Positions 45,360-56,157 are shown, counted from the first letter of the stretch. The stretch is DNA of 64,000 nucleotides from Stutzerimonas stutzeri RCH2 (GCF_000327065.1 NC_019936.1:3934001-3998000), one strand, 5' to 3'. The notes: generated by a model from the sequence alone, not told the origin. A program made the numbers and translations.

Positions 45360-46835
45360 TCAGAGATCGATGCGGAAGGACTCGAGCATCGCCGGGATAC
45401 CCGGGAACATGCCGATACCCAGCATCACCGCGCACAGCACGATGAACACGATCGTCGGGATCACCCAACGATGCAGGTGGCTCAGCGACTGACCGCGCTC
45501 CTTGTCACCGATCAGCCCGAGGTTGTCGAGCAGCACGGTCAGCGACCAGCCGAACACCGGGTTAACCAGCGCCGAGGAAAAGATCACGATGGCCGCCGAC
45601 TGCGAGGTCTTGCCTTCACGGGTCATCTGCATGCCGGCTTCCAGCAGTGGCAGGAACACGCCGACCATCAGCGCCACACTCAGCACCGGCGGCCAGATGG
45701 CCAGATCCATCGGATAGCCCCACAACGCCGCGACCACGCAGAGCAGGCCGGTGAGCAATGCACCGGCGGGAATCGGCCGCTTGGCGATCGCGGCCGGCAC
45801 CATGAAAGTACCCCAGGACGACGCGAGGTTGCCGCCACCCAACGAGGTGCCGACGATCTGCCGCGCGGCCGCCACACACATGGTGTCGTCGATATTCATC
45901 AGCACTTTCTTCGCCTTCGGCGGATAGTTGAGCTGCTGAAACACGCGATGGCCGAGGAAGTCCGGCGACCACATCGCTACCGCCAACACGGCAAACGGCG
46001 CGACGGCGATGAAATGATGCAGGTCCGGCAGGCCAATCTGCCAGCCCGTGGTCTCGCCCCACCAGTACATCGGATTCAGATTGGGTATGCCCGGCTCGGT
46101 GGTAAATTCGAACGGGGCGCCCATCACGAACGCGATCAGCGCAGCCAGGGCCGAGCCCAGCGGAATCGCCAGCCAACGCATGCGGATATGCTCGAGATAG
46201 GCGTACATCACAATGGTCGCGAAGACCACGACGAAGGCGATGTAGCCCATGTCGAAGCTGTCAGCCCAGCCGAACAGCTTCTTGATCTGCGACGTGATGC
46301 CGATGAAACCTAGGTAGAGCAACAGGCCGCCGCACACACCATCACTGGTCAGCCGCGCCAGCAGACTGCCACCCTTGAACACCCCCAGGGTGAAGCCGAG
46401 CACCCCGACCATGATGCCCAACGCCATCGGGTGTCCGCCCGAAGCGACGATCAACGGAATCAATGGAATCAGCGGGCCGTGGGTACCGGCCAGGTTGGCG
46501 GTGGGATTGAGAAAGCCGGAGAACAGCACCACGAACAGCACCGCGGCGATCAGCATCTCGTAGCGGGCGTTCTCGATGACGAACTCGTTGGACAGGCCCA
46601 TCGGCCCGGCGAACGCAGCGACTACCGCTGCCACCATGACGATTTTGCCGATGGTCGCCGCCATGGCTGGCACCCAGTCTTCGTACTCGAAACGATAGTC
46701 GCGAAACGGCAGGTTTATGCCCCAACGTTTCGGCGCCATGATCTCCAGTTCGTGCTCCAGGTACTCAGAGCGAGTTGCGAAATTTCCCTTCGGCTTGTGA
46801 AGCTCCTGATAACTGCGTAGGTCCCTATCATTCAT
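45360..46835 (-). CDS. DUF3360-like transporter (SulP/NCS2-type fold)
   Basis: A 491-residue membrane protein with twelve or more hydrophobic segments. It fits the DUF3360 family: a soluble N-terminus of about 50 residues (PKRWGINLPFRDYRFEYEDWVPA) precedes the membrane part, and the sequence LAGTHGPLIPLIPLIVASGG, then GGGNLASSWGTFMVPAAI, recalls the paired-repeat core of SulP/SLC26 and NCS2 carriers. Those export or import sulfate, bicarbonate or nucleobases; the substrate here is unknown. The start is not firm, since no good ribosome binding site precedes the ATG. It stands alone between the argB terminator and the DUF4124 gene. Confidence 0.75.
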   Translation of the reverse strand: MNDRDLRSYQELHKPKGNFATRSEYLEHELEIMAPKRWGINLPFRDYRFEYEDWVPAMAATIGKIVMVAAVVAAFAGPMGLSNEFVIENARYEMLIAAVLFVVLFSGFLNPTANLAGTHGPLIPLIPLIVASGGHPMALGIMVGVLGFTLGVFKGGSLLARLTSDGVCGGLLLYLGFIGITSQIKKLFGWADSFDMGYIAFVVVFATIVMYAYLEHIRMRWLAIPLGSALAALIAFVMGAPFEFTTEPGIPNLNPMYWWGETTGWQIGLPDLHHFIAVAPFAVLAVAMWSPDFLGHRVFQQLNYPPKAKKVLMNIDDTMCVAAARQIVGTSLGGGNLASSWGTFMVPAAIAKRPIPAGALLTGLLCVVAALWGYPMDLAIWPPVLSVALMVGVFLPLLEAGMQMTREGKTSQSAAIVIFSSALVNPVFGWSLTVLLDNLGLIGDKERGQSLSHLHRWVIPTIVFIVLCAVMLGIGMFPGIPAMLESFRIDL

Positions 46836-47036
46836 GCTAGTCAGCCATACCGAAAAATTTGCGCAACGGTACAGACTGCCCCTCTTGAACTCATCCCTAC
46901 CTTGAAACTATTGAGATAGAGCGGCCGTTGTGATAGCAAGCAAGCTACACATTAGGTTCCGAAAGATGGCGCTTGGCCATAAGGAATGGAAGAAACAGCT
47001 TCTACAGCCTGGACTAGAGCAGAGCCAAACGCTCGC

Positions 47037-47630
47037 TTATCGAGCCCGGCCAAGTAGCTCAGCGATGCGCTGGCGGTCATCAGCGAAGCTTACCTTGGCC
47101 TCGGTGCGAGCCTTCTCGAAGCGCTGGAGATCGCGCAACAGACCATGTTCTTCCTTCTCCAGATTCGATATTTGCGCCATCAGATTGTCGGGCACCTTGC
47201 GCCCGGCTCGCTCGTGATTGGCAGCCTGCTTCTGCAGGCTGCTGCGCTGGTTGCGGATTGACTGCAGGTTCCCCTGAGACAAGCCAATCACGCTGTCCAG
47301 TTCGGCAAGTTTGCGCGTTTCAGCCCGCTCTACATCCTCGACGCTGGCATACAGCCGCAGCAATTGCGCATCCGACGCATCGCGCGCCTTCTGCGCCTGC
47401 AACCGGGCAAATTCCTCGGCAGTGGGCGCCGGCGGCACCTCACGCACCACCCGCCCCTGCTCATTGAGCACCTGGTAGCCGCGGGAGATATGCTGCGGCG
47501 GCACGCCGTGGCGATCGAGCACGACTACCCCACGCTCATCAACATAGCGATACAACTCGGCAGCCGAGGCCAATACCGGGGACATGATACCCAGCAGGAG
47601 CAGCGAACGACCGGCTACCGAAATACGCAT
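47037..47630 (-). CDS. DUF4124-domain exported protein
   Basis: A 197-residue exported protein. A signal peptide (LLLLGIMSPVLASA) is followed by a DUF4124 domain at about 22-60 (ELYRYVDERGVVVLDRHGVPPQHISRGYQVL, split here as the YRYVDERG and GYQVL marks). A long helical coiled-coil region then fills about 90-197, rich in Gln/Arg/Glu. Its role is unknown; similar proteins are thought to sit at the cell envelope. It starts near the 3' end of pyrE (20 bases after its stop) and could be co-transcribed with pyrE. Confidence 0.8.
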   Translation of the reverse strand: MRISVAGRSLLLLGIMSPVLASAAELYRYVDERGVVVLDRHGVPPQHISRGYQVLNEQGRVVREVPPAPTAEEFARLQAQKARDASDAQLLRLYASVEDVERAETRKLAELDSVIGLSQGNLQSIRNQRSSLQKQAANHERAGRKVPDNLMAQISNLEKEEHGLLRDLQRFEKARTEAKVSFADDRQRIAELLGRAR

Positions 47631-47650
47631 GAATGAATACCTATCCTAGT

Positions 47651-48292
47651 TCAGATTCCATACTGCTCGCGGTAAGCCTGTACCGCCGGCAGGTATTGTT
47701 TTAGTTGAACGTCATCGGCGAGATATTCCAGTACTTGTTCCAGGGACACAATACTGATTACCGGCATTCGATAATCACGTTCAACTTCCTGAATCGCCGA
47801 CAGTTCGCCCTGCCCTTTTTCCTGGCGGTTCAAGGCAATGAGCACACCGGCCGCCTCGGCGTTTTGTGCCTGGATGATCTGCATGACCTCACGGATCGCG
47901 GTGCCTGCGGTGATCACGTCATCGACGATAAGCACACGACCAGCCAACGGCGCACCGACCAGCGTGCCGCCCTCGCCGTGATCCTTCGCTTCCTTGCGGT
48001 TAAAGCACCACGGCAGGTCGCGCTGATGCTGCTCGGCAAGCGCAATGGCGGTCGCGGCACCCAACGGAATTCCCTTGTAGGCCGGACCGAAGATCACATC
48101 GAAATCCAGACCGCTCTGCATCACTGCCGAAGCGTAGAAACGCCCGAGCTGAGCCAGCGCGCCACCGCTGTTGAATAGGCCGGCATTGAAGAAATATGGG
48201 CTGGTGCGGCCCGACTTGAGAGTGAACTCACCGAACCGCAGCACGCCGCGCTCGATGGCGAAGCGGATGAACTCGCGCTGGTACGCCTGCAT
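47651..48292 (-). CDS. pyrE: Orotate phosphoribosyltransferase
   Basis: A 213-residue type I phosphoribosyltransferase that makes OMP from orotate and PRPP in pyrimidine synthesis. The N-terminal [19 protein letters not shown], the [10 protein letters not shown] flexible loop and the PRPP loop [13 protein letters not shown] are all intact. It is divergent from crc across 85 bases, the arrangement typical of Pseudomonas. Confidence 0.96.
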   Translation of the reverse strand: MQAYQREFIRFAIERGVLRFGEFTLKSGRTSPYFFNAGLFNSGGALAQLGRFYASAVMQSGLDFDVIFGPAYKGIPLGAATAIALAEQHQRDLPWCFNRKEAKDHGEGGTLVGAPLAGRVLIVDDVITAGTAIREVMQIIQAQNAEAAGVLIALNRQEKGQGELSAIQEVERDYRMPVISIVSLEQVLEYLADDVQLKQYLPAVQAYREQYGI

Positions 48293-48344
48293 GAAGAAAT
48301 TTCCCGGAAAACCACTGTTTTAGCTAATTGCGGAGAGCTTGGGT

Positions 48345-48350
48345 TATCAT
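48345..48350 (+). promoter_or_regulatory. Candidate crc -10 box (TATCAT)
   Basis: TATCAT lies 28 bases before the crc start in the pyrE/crc spacer. No clear -35. Confidence 0.4.
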
Positions 48351-48377
48351 ACACGCACGTGTTTTTAGGGGCCATTT

Positions 48378-49157
48378 ATGCGGATCATCAGTGTCAACGT
48401 GAATGGCATTCAAGCGGCGGCACAGCGAGGATTGCTCAGCTGGCTGCAAGCGCAGAATGCCGATGTCATCTGCCTGCAGGATACCCGCGCCTCTGCCTTG
48501 GAACTCGACGATCCGGCCTATCAGCTGGACGGTTATTTTCTCTATGCCTGCGATGCCGAGATTCCGGAGCAGGGAGGCGTGGCGCTCTACTCCCGGCTGC
48601 AGCCGAAAGCGGTTATTACCGGACTGGGCTTCGAAACTGCCGATCGCTACGGGCGCTATCTGCAGGCGGACTTCGACAAGGTCAGCATTGCCAGCCTGCT
48701 GGTGCCGTCCGGCCATGGCGGCGACGCCAATCTGAACCACAAGCTCAAGTTCATGGACGACTTCGCCCATTATCTGGACAAGCAGCGCCGCAAGCGCCGC
48801 GAGTACATTTACTGCGGCTCCCTATACGTCGCCCATCAGAAGCTCGATGTGAAAAACTGGCGCGACTGCCAGCAGGATCCGGGTTTTCTCGCGCCCGAGC
48901 GCGCCTGGCTGGACGAGATCTTCGGCAACATGGGCTATATCGACGCGCTGCGCGAGGTCAATCGCGAGGGTGATCTGTTCAGCTGGTGGCCGGATACCGA
49001 GCAAGCCGAAATGCTCAACCTCGGCTGGCGCTTCGACTATCAGATCCTCACCTCCGGCCTGCGCCGCTTCGTACGCAGCGCGCGCCTGCCGCGCCAGCCG
49101 CGCTTCTCCCAGCACGCGCCGTTGATCGTCGATTACGACTGGACGCTGAGCCTGTAA
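48378..49157 (+). CDS. crc: Catabolite repression control protein Crc
   Basis: A 259-residue protein of the exonuclease III fold (IISVNVNGIQAAAQRGLLSW at the start, DYQILTS and SQHAPLIVDYDW near the end). In Pseudomonas, Crc has lost nuclease activity and forms with Hfq a translational repressor complex on mRNAs with A-rich motifs, the main layer of carbon catabolite repression. The linkage to pyrE and the Crc-type length favour Crc over a true ExoIII. AGGGG precedes the ATG by eight bases. Confidence 0.94.
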   Translation: MRIISVNVNGIQAAAQRGLLSWLQAQNADVICLQDTRASALELDDPAYQLDGYFLYACDAEIPEQGGVALYSRLQPKAVITGLGFETADRYGRYLQADFDKVSIASLLVPSGHGGDANLNHKLKFMDDFAHYLDKQRRKRREYIYCGSLYVAHQKLDVKNWRDCQQDPGFLAPERAWLDEIFGNMGYIDALREVNREGDLFSWWPDTEQAEMLNLGWRFDYQILTSGLRRFVRSARLPRQPRFSQHAPLIVDYDWTLSL

Positions 49158-49227
49158 GCCCGCATTGGCGACCGGCGCGAAATGTGTCGGCCGCCGTTCA
49201 GCTGTCAACCAAAGGGCCGAAGCAGTC

Positions 49228-49596
49228 CTATTTGACGATCCGCCAACAGAACGGATAGCGGTAGGGCTTGCCCTCGTTGGCGCGAATGCCGGCGATCACC
49301 ACCAGCACCAGCGCCACCACGCTCACCAACACCATTAGCGGAAAGCCGATGAGGATCCAGGCCAGCACTCCGCAGATCATCATCGCGATGCTGAAGGTCA
49401 GCTGAAAATTCAGCGCCTCCCTACCCTGCTGATCGACGAAGGGATCCATCTCCTTCTTCAGCTGCCAGACGATGAGCGGACCGATCACGTTGCCGATCAT
49501 CGGCGCCAGAAACCAGAAGAACGCCGAATAGTGGCAGAACATCGCCCACTGGCGCGCTTCGCGACTGGGTAACGGCACAAGATCCTGATCGGTCAT
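49228..49596 (-). CDS. DUF4870-domain membrane protein
   Basis: A 122-residue membrane protein of the DUF4870 (Tic20-like) family with three to four hydrophobic segments. The N-terminus REARQWAMFCHYSAFFWFL, the central WQLKKEMDPFVDQQGREALNFQLTFSI block (split at WQLKKEMDPFVDQQ) and the short basic C-terminus are family marks. Its function is unknown. It lies 17 bases after rph and is probably co-transcribed with it. Confidence 0.88.
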   Translation of the reverse strand: MTDQDLVPLPSREARQWAMFCHYSAFFWFLAPMIGNVIGPLIVWQLKKEMDPFVDQQGREALNFQLTFSIAMMICGVLAWILIGFPLMVLVSVVALVLVVIAGIRANEGKPYRYPFCWRIVK

Positions 49597-49613
49597 TTCG
49601 CGCTACCTCTTGC

Positions 49614-50336
49614 TCAGTCCGCCAGCGCCGCGCGCTGTAGCTCGAACAGCTGGCGCACGCCATCATGGGCCAGAGCCAGCATCGCATTGAGTTCCTCAGG
49701 ATGGAACGGTGCCCCCTCGGCCGTGCCCTGCACCTCGATAAAGCCGCCCGCGTCGGTCATCACGACGTTCAGATCGGTTTCGGCCGCCGAATCTTCCAGA
49801 TAATCCAGATCCAGCACCGGCTCGCCCTGATAGATACCAACCGAAACCGCCGCGATCATCTGCTTGATCGGGTCGCCCGACTTCAGACCGCCACGTTTCT
49901 TCAGCGCCTTGAGCGCATCGATCAGCGCGACCATGGCACCGGTGATCGATGCGGTGCGGGTACCGCCGTCGGCCTGGATCACATCGCAATCGACGAACAG
50001 CGTGTTTTCGCCAAGCTTGCTCATATCCAGAGCGGCGCGCAGCGAGCGACCGATCAGACGCTGGATCTCCAGCGTGCGTCCACCCTGCTTGCCTCGCGAA
50101 GCCTCACGCTGGTTCCGCTCACCGGTAGCGCGGGGAAGCATGCCGTACTCCGCAGTCAACCAGCCCTGACCCTGCCCTTTCAGGAAGCGCGGAACGCCGG
50201 TTTCGATGCTGACCGTGCAGATCACTTTGGTATCGCCGAACTCAACGAGCACCGAACCCTCGGCGTGCTTGGTGTAGTTGCGGGTGATGCGGATCGAGCG
50301 CAGCTGATCGGCGGCACGGCCACTGGGTCGCTTCAT
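49614..50336 (-). CDS. rph: Ribonuclease PH
   Basis: A 240-residue phosphate-dependent 3'-5' exoribonuclease that trims tRNA 3' ends. The N-terminal [20 protein letters not shown], the RQEAS-type segment [33 protein letters not shown] and the C-terminal [17 protein letters not shown] are all conserved. A good minus-strand -10 (TATAAT) lies 34 bases upstream, and AGGACG is near the ATG. Confidence 0.95.
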   Translation of the reverse strand: MKRPSGRAADQLRSIRITRNYTKHAEGSVLVEFGDTKVICTVSIETGVPRFLKGQGQGWLTAEYGMLPRATGERNQREASRGKQGGRTLEIQRLIGRSLRAALDMSKLGENTLFVDCDVIQADGGTRTASITGAMVALIDALKALKKRGGLKSGDPIKQMIAAVSVGIYQGEPVLDLDYLEDSAAETDLNVVMTDAGGFIEVQGTAEGAPFHPEELNAMLALAHDGVRQLFELQRAALAD

Positions 50337-50369
50337 GGATACGTCCTGCTAGAGAAGAAAGTGAACGGC

Positions 50370-50375
50370 ATTATA
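50370..50375 (-). promoter_or_regulatory. rph -10 box (TATAAT)
   Basis: A consensus TATAAT on the minus strand, 34 bases upstream of rph, in the spacer shared with divergent yicC. The -35 is imperfect. Confidence 0.55.
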
Positions 50376-50442
50376 GAGCCCATTACCACGGAAAAGGGTC
50401 GCGGCCGTCTGGCCATCGCTGCAGTGATGGCTGGTTTTACTT

Positions 50443-50448
50443 TACAAT
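50443..50448 (+). promoter_or_regulatory. Candidate yicC -10 box (TACAAT)
   Basis: TACAAT at 40 bases before yicC, with TGCAGT as a weak -35 at 17 bases. Confidence 0.42.
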
Positions 50449-50487
50449 CCTCCGCCTTTCGCAGCCCCCATTCGAGAGGTATCCCCG

Positions 50488-51351
50488 ATGGTCCACAGCA
50501 TGACGGCCTTTGCCCGCAGCGAGCAGGCCGGCACCCACGGCACCCTCAGCTGGGAAATCCGCTCGGTCAACCATCGCTATCTGGAGCCGCACCTGCGCCT
50601 GCCGGAAGCCTTCCGCGACCTCGAAGGCGCGGTCCGCGATGCCCTGCGCAAAGGCCTCTCGCGCGGCAAGGTCGAATGCACCCTGCGCTTCGCCGAAGAA
50701 AACAACCGCACCGCGCTGCAGGTCGACCGCGAACGCGCCAGTCAATTGATCGCGGCCGCCGAAAGCGTTGCTGCGCTGATCAGCCAACCCGCGGCCATCG
50801 ATCCCCTGCAGGTGCTTAGCTGGCCAGGCGTGCTGGTTGGCGATGCGCTCGACCCGCAGGCGCTCAACCAGAGTGCTCTGCAACTGTTCCACGACGCCCT
50901 CGAACAGCTGAAGGAAGGCCGCCGCCGCGAGGGTGAGGAACTGGCCAAGCTGCTCAACGAGCGCCTGGACAGCATCCTCGAAGAAGTCGCCACGCTGCGC
51001 GAGCAGGTGCCGCAGATGCTTGCAGCCCAGCGTCAGAAGGTTCTCGACCGCTTCGCCGAGATGCGCGCCGAACTCGAGCCGCAGCGTCTCGAACAGGAAA
51101 TGGTACTGCTGGCGCAGAAGAGTGATGTCGCCGAAGAGCTCGACCGCCTCAGCACCCATGTGACGGAAGTGCGCCGGGTGCTCAAGACCGGAGGTGCGGC
51201 CGGACGACGCCTCGACTTCCTCATGCAGGAACTCAACCGCGAAGCCAACACCCTCGGCTCGAAGGCATTCGACCCGCGCAGCACCCAGGCCGCGGTCAAC
51301 CTCAAGGTGTTGATCGAGCAGATGCGCGAGCAGGTGCAGAACCTCGAATAA
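50488..51351 (+). CDS. yicC: YicC/YloC-family endoribonuclease
   Basis: A 287-residue protein of the YicC family, shown in E. coli to be an endoribonuclease acting on the sRNA RyhB. The family start MTAFARSEQ and SVNHRYLEPHLRLPE, the long central helices (residues about 120-220) and the C-terminal GRRLDFLMQELNREANTLGSKA are all present. It is followed by a terminator-like hairpin before gmk, but yicC-gmk adjacency is conserved in Proteobacteria, and some read-through is likely. Confidence 0.92.
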   Translation: MVHSMTAFARSEQAGTHGTLSWEIRSVNHRYLEPHLRLPEAFRDLEGAVRDALRKGLSRGKVECTLRFAEENNRTALQVDRERASQLIAAAESVAALISQPAAIDPLQVLSWPGVLVGDALDPQALNQSALQLFHDALEQLKEGRRREGEELAKLLNERLDSILEEVATLREQVPQMLAAQRQKVLDRFAEMRAELEPQRLEQEMVLLAQKSDVAEELDRLSTHVTEVRRVLKTGGAAGRRLDFLMQELNREANTLGSKAFDPRSTQAAVNLKVLIEQMREQVQNLE

Positions 51352-52041
<690 letters not shown>

Positions 52042-52096
52042 CTCGGTTGGCGCACAGCCCGCAGAAACAGCGCTTCCATTAAGGCTGGTGATTTTT

Positions 52097-52102
52097 TAGA
52101 CT
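52097..52102 (+). promoter_or_regulatory. Candidate rpoZ promoter -10 (TAGACT)
   Basis: TAGACT with TTCCAT 17 bases upstream lies 55 bases before rpoZ. Confidence 0.4.
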
Positions 52103-52156
52103 ACTCCGTCCGCTCGCCCATTCGGGCACGCTCTACCGCTACTGATGAGGAACACC

Positions 52157-52420
52157 ATGGCCCGCGTTACCGTTGAAGATTGCCTGGACAACGTCGATAA
52201 CCGCTTCGAGCTGGTCATGCTCGCTACCAAGCGCTCGCGCCAGTTGGCCACCGGTGGCAAGGAGCCCAAGGTCCCATGGGAAAATGACAAGCCGACCGTC
52301 GTCGCCCTGCGCGAAATCGCTTCCGGCCTGGTCGACTACGATGTCATTGCACAGGACGAGATCGTCGACGACGAACCGCTCTTCACCCAGTACGAGGAAG
52401 AGCCGAACGAGGCCATCTGA
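52157..52420 (+). CDS. rpoZ: RNA polymerase omega subunit
   Basis: An 87-residue omega subunit that helps fold the beta-prime subunit and forms part of the ppGpp site. The start [20 protein letters not shown] is the family start, and [10 protein letters not shown] and [12 protein letters not shown] are the conserved contacts. An ATG four codons earlier is in frame but belongs to the ribosome-binding region (ATGAGGAACACC). It is followed 60 bases later by spoT, a functional neighbour because both act in the stringent response. Confidence 0.96.
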   Translation: MARVTVEDCLDNVDNRFELVMLATKRSRQLATGGKEPKVPWENDKPTVVALREIASGLVDYDVIAQDEIVDDEPLFTQYEEEPNEAI

Positions 52421-52480
52421 ATAAATGCCAGGTCGAAGTCGAACCGATAACATCGAAGCCTGCTGGCAAGGAGCATTGTC

Positions 52481-54589
52481 TTGCCAGCCATAGACGCGCT
52501 TGCGGATCGCCTATCGACCTACCTAGGCCCGGACCAGGTGAACCTGGTTCGCCGCGCCTACTTCTATGCCGAGCAGGCCCACGACGGGCAGCGCCGGCGC
52601 AGCGGTGAAGCCTACGTCACCCATCCCCTCGCGGTAGCCAACATCCTCGCCGACATGCATATGGACCATCAGAGCCTGATGGCCGCGATGCTGCATGACG
52701 TCATCGAAGACACCGGCATTCCCAAGGAAGCCCTGGTCGCGCAGTTCGGCGAAACCGTGGCCGAGCTGGTTGACGGGGTCAGCAAACTGACCCAGATGAA
52801 CTTCGAGACCAAGGCTGAAGCCCAGGCCGAGAACTTCCAGAAAATGGCCATGGCCATGGCCCGCGACATTCGCGTGATCCTGGTCAAGCTCGCCGACCGC
52901 CTGCACAACATGCGCACGCTGGAAGTGCTGGCCGGGGAAAAGCGCCGGCGCATCGCCAAGGAAACCCTGGAGATCTACGCGCCCATCGCCAACCGGCTGG
53001 GCATGCACACCATGCGCGTGGAGTTCGAGGATCTGGGGTTCAAGGCCATGCATCCGATGCGCTCGGAGCGCATCCGCGCCGCCGTACGCCGCGCCCGCGG
53101 CAACCGCAACGAGATCGTCGAGAAGATCGAACAGTCGCTGATCCACTGCCTCGAGCGCGAAGGTCTGGACGGCGAGGTGCTGGGGCGCGAGAAGCACCTG
53201 TACAGCATCTACAAGAAGATGCGCGGCAAACGCAAGGCGTTCCACGAGATCATGGACGTCTACGCCTTCCGCATCGTGGTGGACAAGGCCGACACCTGCT
53301 ATCGCGTGCTCGGCGCGGTCCACAGCCTGTACAAGCCGCTGCCGGGCCGTTTCAAGGACTACATCGCGATCCCCAAGGCCAACGGCTACCAATCCCTGCA
53401 CACCACCCTGTTCGGCATGCACGGCGTTCCCATTGAGATCCAGATCCGCACCCGCGAGATGGAAGAGATGGCCAACAACGGCATCGCCGCGCACTGGCTG
53501 TACAAGTCCCCCGAGGACGAAGTACCCAAGGGCACCCATGCCCGCGCCCGGCAATGGGTCAAGGGTGTGCTGGAGCTGCAACAGCGCGCCGGCAACTCGC
53601 TGGAATTCATCGAGAGCGTGAAGATCGACCTGTTCCCCGACGAGGTCTACGTCTTCACCCCCAAGGGCCGCATCATGGAGATGCCCAAGGGTTCCACCGC
53701 CGTCGACTTCGCCTATGCCGTGCACACCGATGTCGGCAATACCTGCATCGCCTGTCGCGTCAACCGCCGTCTGGCGCCGCTGTCACAACCGTTGGAAAGC
53801 GGCTCGACGGTGGAAATCGTCACCGCACCGGGCGCGCGGCCGAATCCGGCCTGGCTGAACTTCGTCGTCACCGGCAAGGCGCGCACGCATATCCGCCACG
53901 CACTGAAACTGCAGCGCCGCTCGGAGTCGATCAACCTCGGCGAGCGCCTGTTGAGCAAGGCGCTAAGCGGCTTCGAGACCAGCCTGGAAAAGATCAGTCC
54001 CGAACGCATCCAGCAGGTACTCACCGAGTACCACATGGAATACGTCGAGGATCTGCTGGAAGACATCGGCCTGGGCAACCGCATGGCCTATGTGATCGCG
54101 CGCCGGCTGATCCTGCGCGACGACGAGCAGGCGCCAGCGCTCGAAGGCCCGCTGGCGATTCGCGGTACCGAAGGGCTGGTGCTCAACTACGCCAAGTGCT
54201 GTACACCGATCCCGGGCGACCCCATCGTCGGGCACCTGTCGGCTGGCAAGGGCATGGTCGTGCACCTGGAAACCTGCCGGAACATCGCCGATGTGCGCCA
54301 CAACCCGGACAAGTGCATCCAGCTGTCGTGGTCGAAGGATGTCACCGGCGAGTTCAATGTCGAGCTGCGCGTCGAGCTGGAGCACCAGCGCGGCCTGATC
54401 GCGCTGCTGGCCGGCAGCGTCAATGCTGCCGATGGCAACATCGAGAAGATCGGCATGGACGAGCGCGACGGCCGCATCAGCGTCGTCCAGCTGGTGGTCA
54501 GCGTGCATGATCGCGTGCATCTGGCCCGGGTGATCAAGAAGCTGCGCGCCATCAAGGGCGTCACCCGCATCACCCGCGTCAAGGCCTGA
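52481..54589 (+). CDS. spoT: Bifunctional (p)ppGpp synthetase/hydrolase SpoT
   Basis: A 702-residue RelA/SpoT homologue. The HD hydrolase domain is intact ([41 protein letters not shown], residues about 45-150). The synthetase domain (about 230-350) has [10 protein letters not shown] and the [11 protein letters not shown] region. TGS ([16 protein letters not shown]) and C-terminal ACT domains follow. Both activities are expected. The start is TTG at 52481, supported by AAGGAG nine bases upstream. Confidence 0.96.
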   Translation: MPAIDALADRLSTYLGPDQVNLVRRAYFYAEQAHDGQRRRSGEAYVTHPLAVANILADMHMDHQSLMAAMLHDVIEDTGIPKEALVAQFGETVAELVDGVSKLTQMNFETKAEAQAENFQKMAMAMARDIRVILVKLADRLHNMRTLEVLAGEKRRRIAKETLEIYAPIANRLGMHTMRVEFEDLGFKAMHPMRSERIRAAVRRARGNRNEIVEKIEQSLIHCLEREGLDGEVLGREKHLYSIYKKMRGKRKAFHEIMDVYAFRIVVDKADTCYRVLGAVHSLYKPLPGRFKDYIAIPKANGYQSLHTTLFGMHGVPIEIQIRTREMEEMANNGIAAHWLYKSPEDEVPKGTHARARQWVKGVLELQQRAGNSLEFIESVKIDLFPDEVYVFTPKGRIMEMPKGSTAVDFAYAVHTDVGNTCIACRVNRRLAPLSQPLESGSTVEIVTAPGARPNPAWLNFVVTGKARTHIRHALKLQRRSESINLGERLLSKALSGFETSLEKISPERIQQVLTEYHMEYVEDLLEDIGLGNRMAYVIARRLILRDDEQAPALEGPLAIRGTEGLVLNYAKCCTPIPGDPIVGHLSAGKGMVVHLETCRNIADVRHNPDKCIQLSWSKDVTGEFNVELRVELEHQRGLIALLAGSVNAADGNIEKIGMDERDGRISVVQLVVSVHDRVHLARVIKKLRAIKGVTRITRVKA

Positions 54590-54693
54590 CCTCCCCCGTC
54601 GACTTCGACCCATCAGCAAAACGCCACGGCTGGCCGCTCCTGCCGCCAGCCATTATGCTGGCGGCCCGTTGCGCAATTTCCAGAGGAGTTTCC

Positions 54694-55074
54694 ATGAGCA
54701 AGACCGTGATCAACACCGACAAGGCCCCGGCCGCCATTGGCACTTACTCCCAGGCCATCAAAGCCGGCAATACCGTCTATCTGTCCGGGCAGATCCCGCT
54801 GGATCCGCAGAGCATGGAGCTGGTGGAAGGTTTCGAAGCGCAGGCCGTGCAGGTGTTCGAAAACCTCAAGGCAGTGGCCGAAGCAGCAGGCGGCTCGCTG
54901 AAGGACATCGTCAAGCTCAACATCTTCCTCACCGACCTCGGCAACTTCGCCACCGTCAACGAGGTGATGAGCCGCTACTGCCAGCAGCCGTACCCGGCTC
55001 GTGCCGCGATCGGTGTCGCCGCGCTGCCGAAGGGCGCGCAGGTGGAAATGGACGCGGTTCTGGTCATCGACTGA
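54694..55074 (+). CDS. ridA: RidA-family enamine/imine deaminase
   Basis: A 126-residue canonical RidA, which hydrolyses 2-aminoacrylate and related reactive imines. The family start [23 protein letters not shown] (split at [10 protein letters not shown]), the catalytic Arg in [13 protein letters not shown] and the Glu in VEMDAVLV are present. It sits after spoT as in most Gammaproteobacteria. AGAGGAG lies before ATG 54694. The dad-locus RidA at 27.3 kb is a different branch. Confidence 0.94.
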   Translation: MSKTVINTDKAPAAIGTYSQAIKAGNTVYLSGQIPLDPQSMELVEGFEAQAVQVFENLKAVAEAAGGSLKDIVKLNIFLTDLGNFATVNEVMSRYCQQPYPARAAIGVAALPKGAQVEMDAVLVID

Positions 55075-55117
55075 TCGGATCGTATGTCGACGCGGCGCCA
55101 GCCGCCGCGTCGCTGAA

Positions 55118-55699
55118 TCAACGCACCAGGATCTCGACCCGTCTATTGCGCGGCTCGGCAGTGGCGTCCGGCGTCGCCACCAGCAGATTGCGCTCACCGT
55201 GGGACTCCACCCGCAACTCCATCGCCTCCAGCCCCTTGGCGCGCAGTAGCTCGGCGACCGCCTGGGCGCGGCGCAGACCAACCTGTTCGTTCGCCGCACG
55301 ATGCCCGAGGGTATCGGTATGGCCGATCACCGTTACCACGGGGTAATCCCGACGGCGGGCCGCCAGCAGAACGCTGTCCAGCAGCTGCTCGGCGGCGCTG
55401 TCCAGCTGACCGGATGGCGCAAGATGCAGGGTGAATCGCTCCGGCAGAGCTGGTTGAGCCGCCAGCGCGCGGTCGAAATCCGCCTTGCGCCGCACATCCG
55501 ACACGGCGAATGCCTGCCCCGCGGCGATCGCGATGCCCTGTCCGGATGCGTCCAGCCGCCGCTCGCCTTCCTCGCCGAGCATCACGCCACCGAGCCCACC
55601 ACCATTGTCCGCCAGCATCACGTAGGACTGCTGGGCGCAGCCAGCTAGAGACGCCATCACCAGCAGTGCCATTGTTTTCTTCAGCGACATCGGCTTCAC
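55118..55699 (-). CDS. OmpA-domain lipoprotein
   Basis: A 193-residue envelope protein. The N-terminus is a lipoprotein signal (LLVMASLAGCAQQ, Cys near residue 21). A C-terminal OmpA domain (about 85-190) has VVTVIGHTDTLGHRAANEQVGLRRAQAV (split at GHTDTLG and the peptidoglycan-binding NEQVGLRRAQ) and RNRRVEILV. The start is GTG at 55699, overlapping the stop of the FecR-domain gene by 4 bases (GTGA), so the two are coupled. The pair probably acts at the cell wall; the role is unknown. Confidence 0.85.
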   Translation of the reverse strand: MKPMSLKKTMALLVMASLAGCAQQSYVMLADNGGGLGGVMLGEEGERRLDASGQGIAIAAGQAFAVSDVRRKADFDRALAAQPALPERFTLHLAPSGQLDSAAEQLLDSVLLAARRRDYPVVTVIGHTDTLGHRAANEQVGLRRAQAVAELLRAKGLEAMELRVESHGERNLLVATPDATAEPRNRRVEILVR

Positions 55700-56157
55700 G
55701 GCGCCACCTTCATCAGCACCTGGCCGCCGCGCACGCCGATCCGGCCGTCCGGCGTCTCGACGGAGATCGCCTGCGGATCGAGGCGGGCCATGTCGCCCGC
55801 GATCAGATTGAGGGTGCCCCGCTTGAGCGTCGCGCGCAGCCGCAGCTCATCCGCAGCCGGGGCGAAGCGATAGTCGTCCAGCGTCAGCTCGCTGTGCGGG
55901 CCGAACGACAACACGCTGCCGTCGCCGAGTATCACTCCCAGCGCGCCTTCCGCACCGGTACTCAATGCCACGCCTGGAACGATCGCCTGGCCGACCTTGG
56001 CCGCGTTGGTATAGCCACGGCTGCTGATATAGGCGGCACCTTCCACCCGCGCCACATGCCCTATGGGCTCGGGCAGGTTCTCTGCCAAGGCAGGCCCGCT
56101 CAAGAGGGCGGCGACCATACAGGAGGCTCGCAATAGGTAGTTGTGAGGACAGATCAT
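55696..56157 (-). CDS. FecR-domain exported protein
   Basis: A 153-residue exported protein with a FecR-type beta-rich domain at about 35-150 (IGHVARVEGAAYISSRG, GVALSTGAEGALGVILGDGSVLSFG, then TPDGRIGVRGG). The signal peptide is LLRASCMVAALLSGPALA. FecR domains of this small type occur with OmpA or adenylate cyclase partners in envelope sensing. It is not the iron-sigma-factor FecR, which has a cytoplasmic helix. ATG 56157 is preferred, with GAGAG six bases upstream; ATGs 4 and 22 codons earlier lack one. Confidence 0.82.
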   Translation of the reverse strand: MICPHNYLLRASCMVAALLSGPALAENLPEPIGHVARVEGAAYISSRGYTNAAKVGQAIVPGVALSTGAEGALGVILGDGSVLSFGPHSELTLDDYRFAPAADELRLRATLKRGTLNLIAGDMARLDPQAISVETPDGRIGVRGGQVLMKVAP

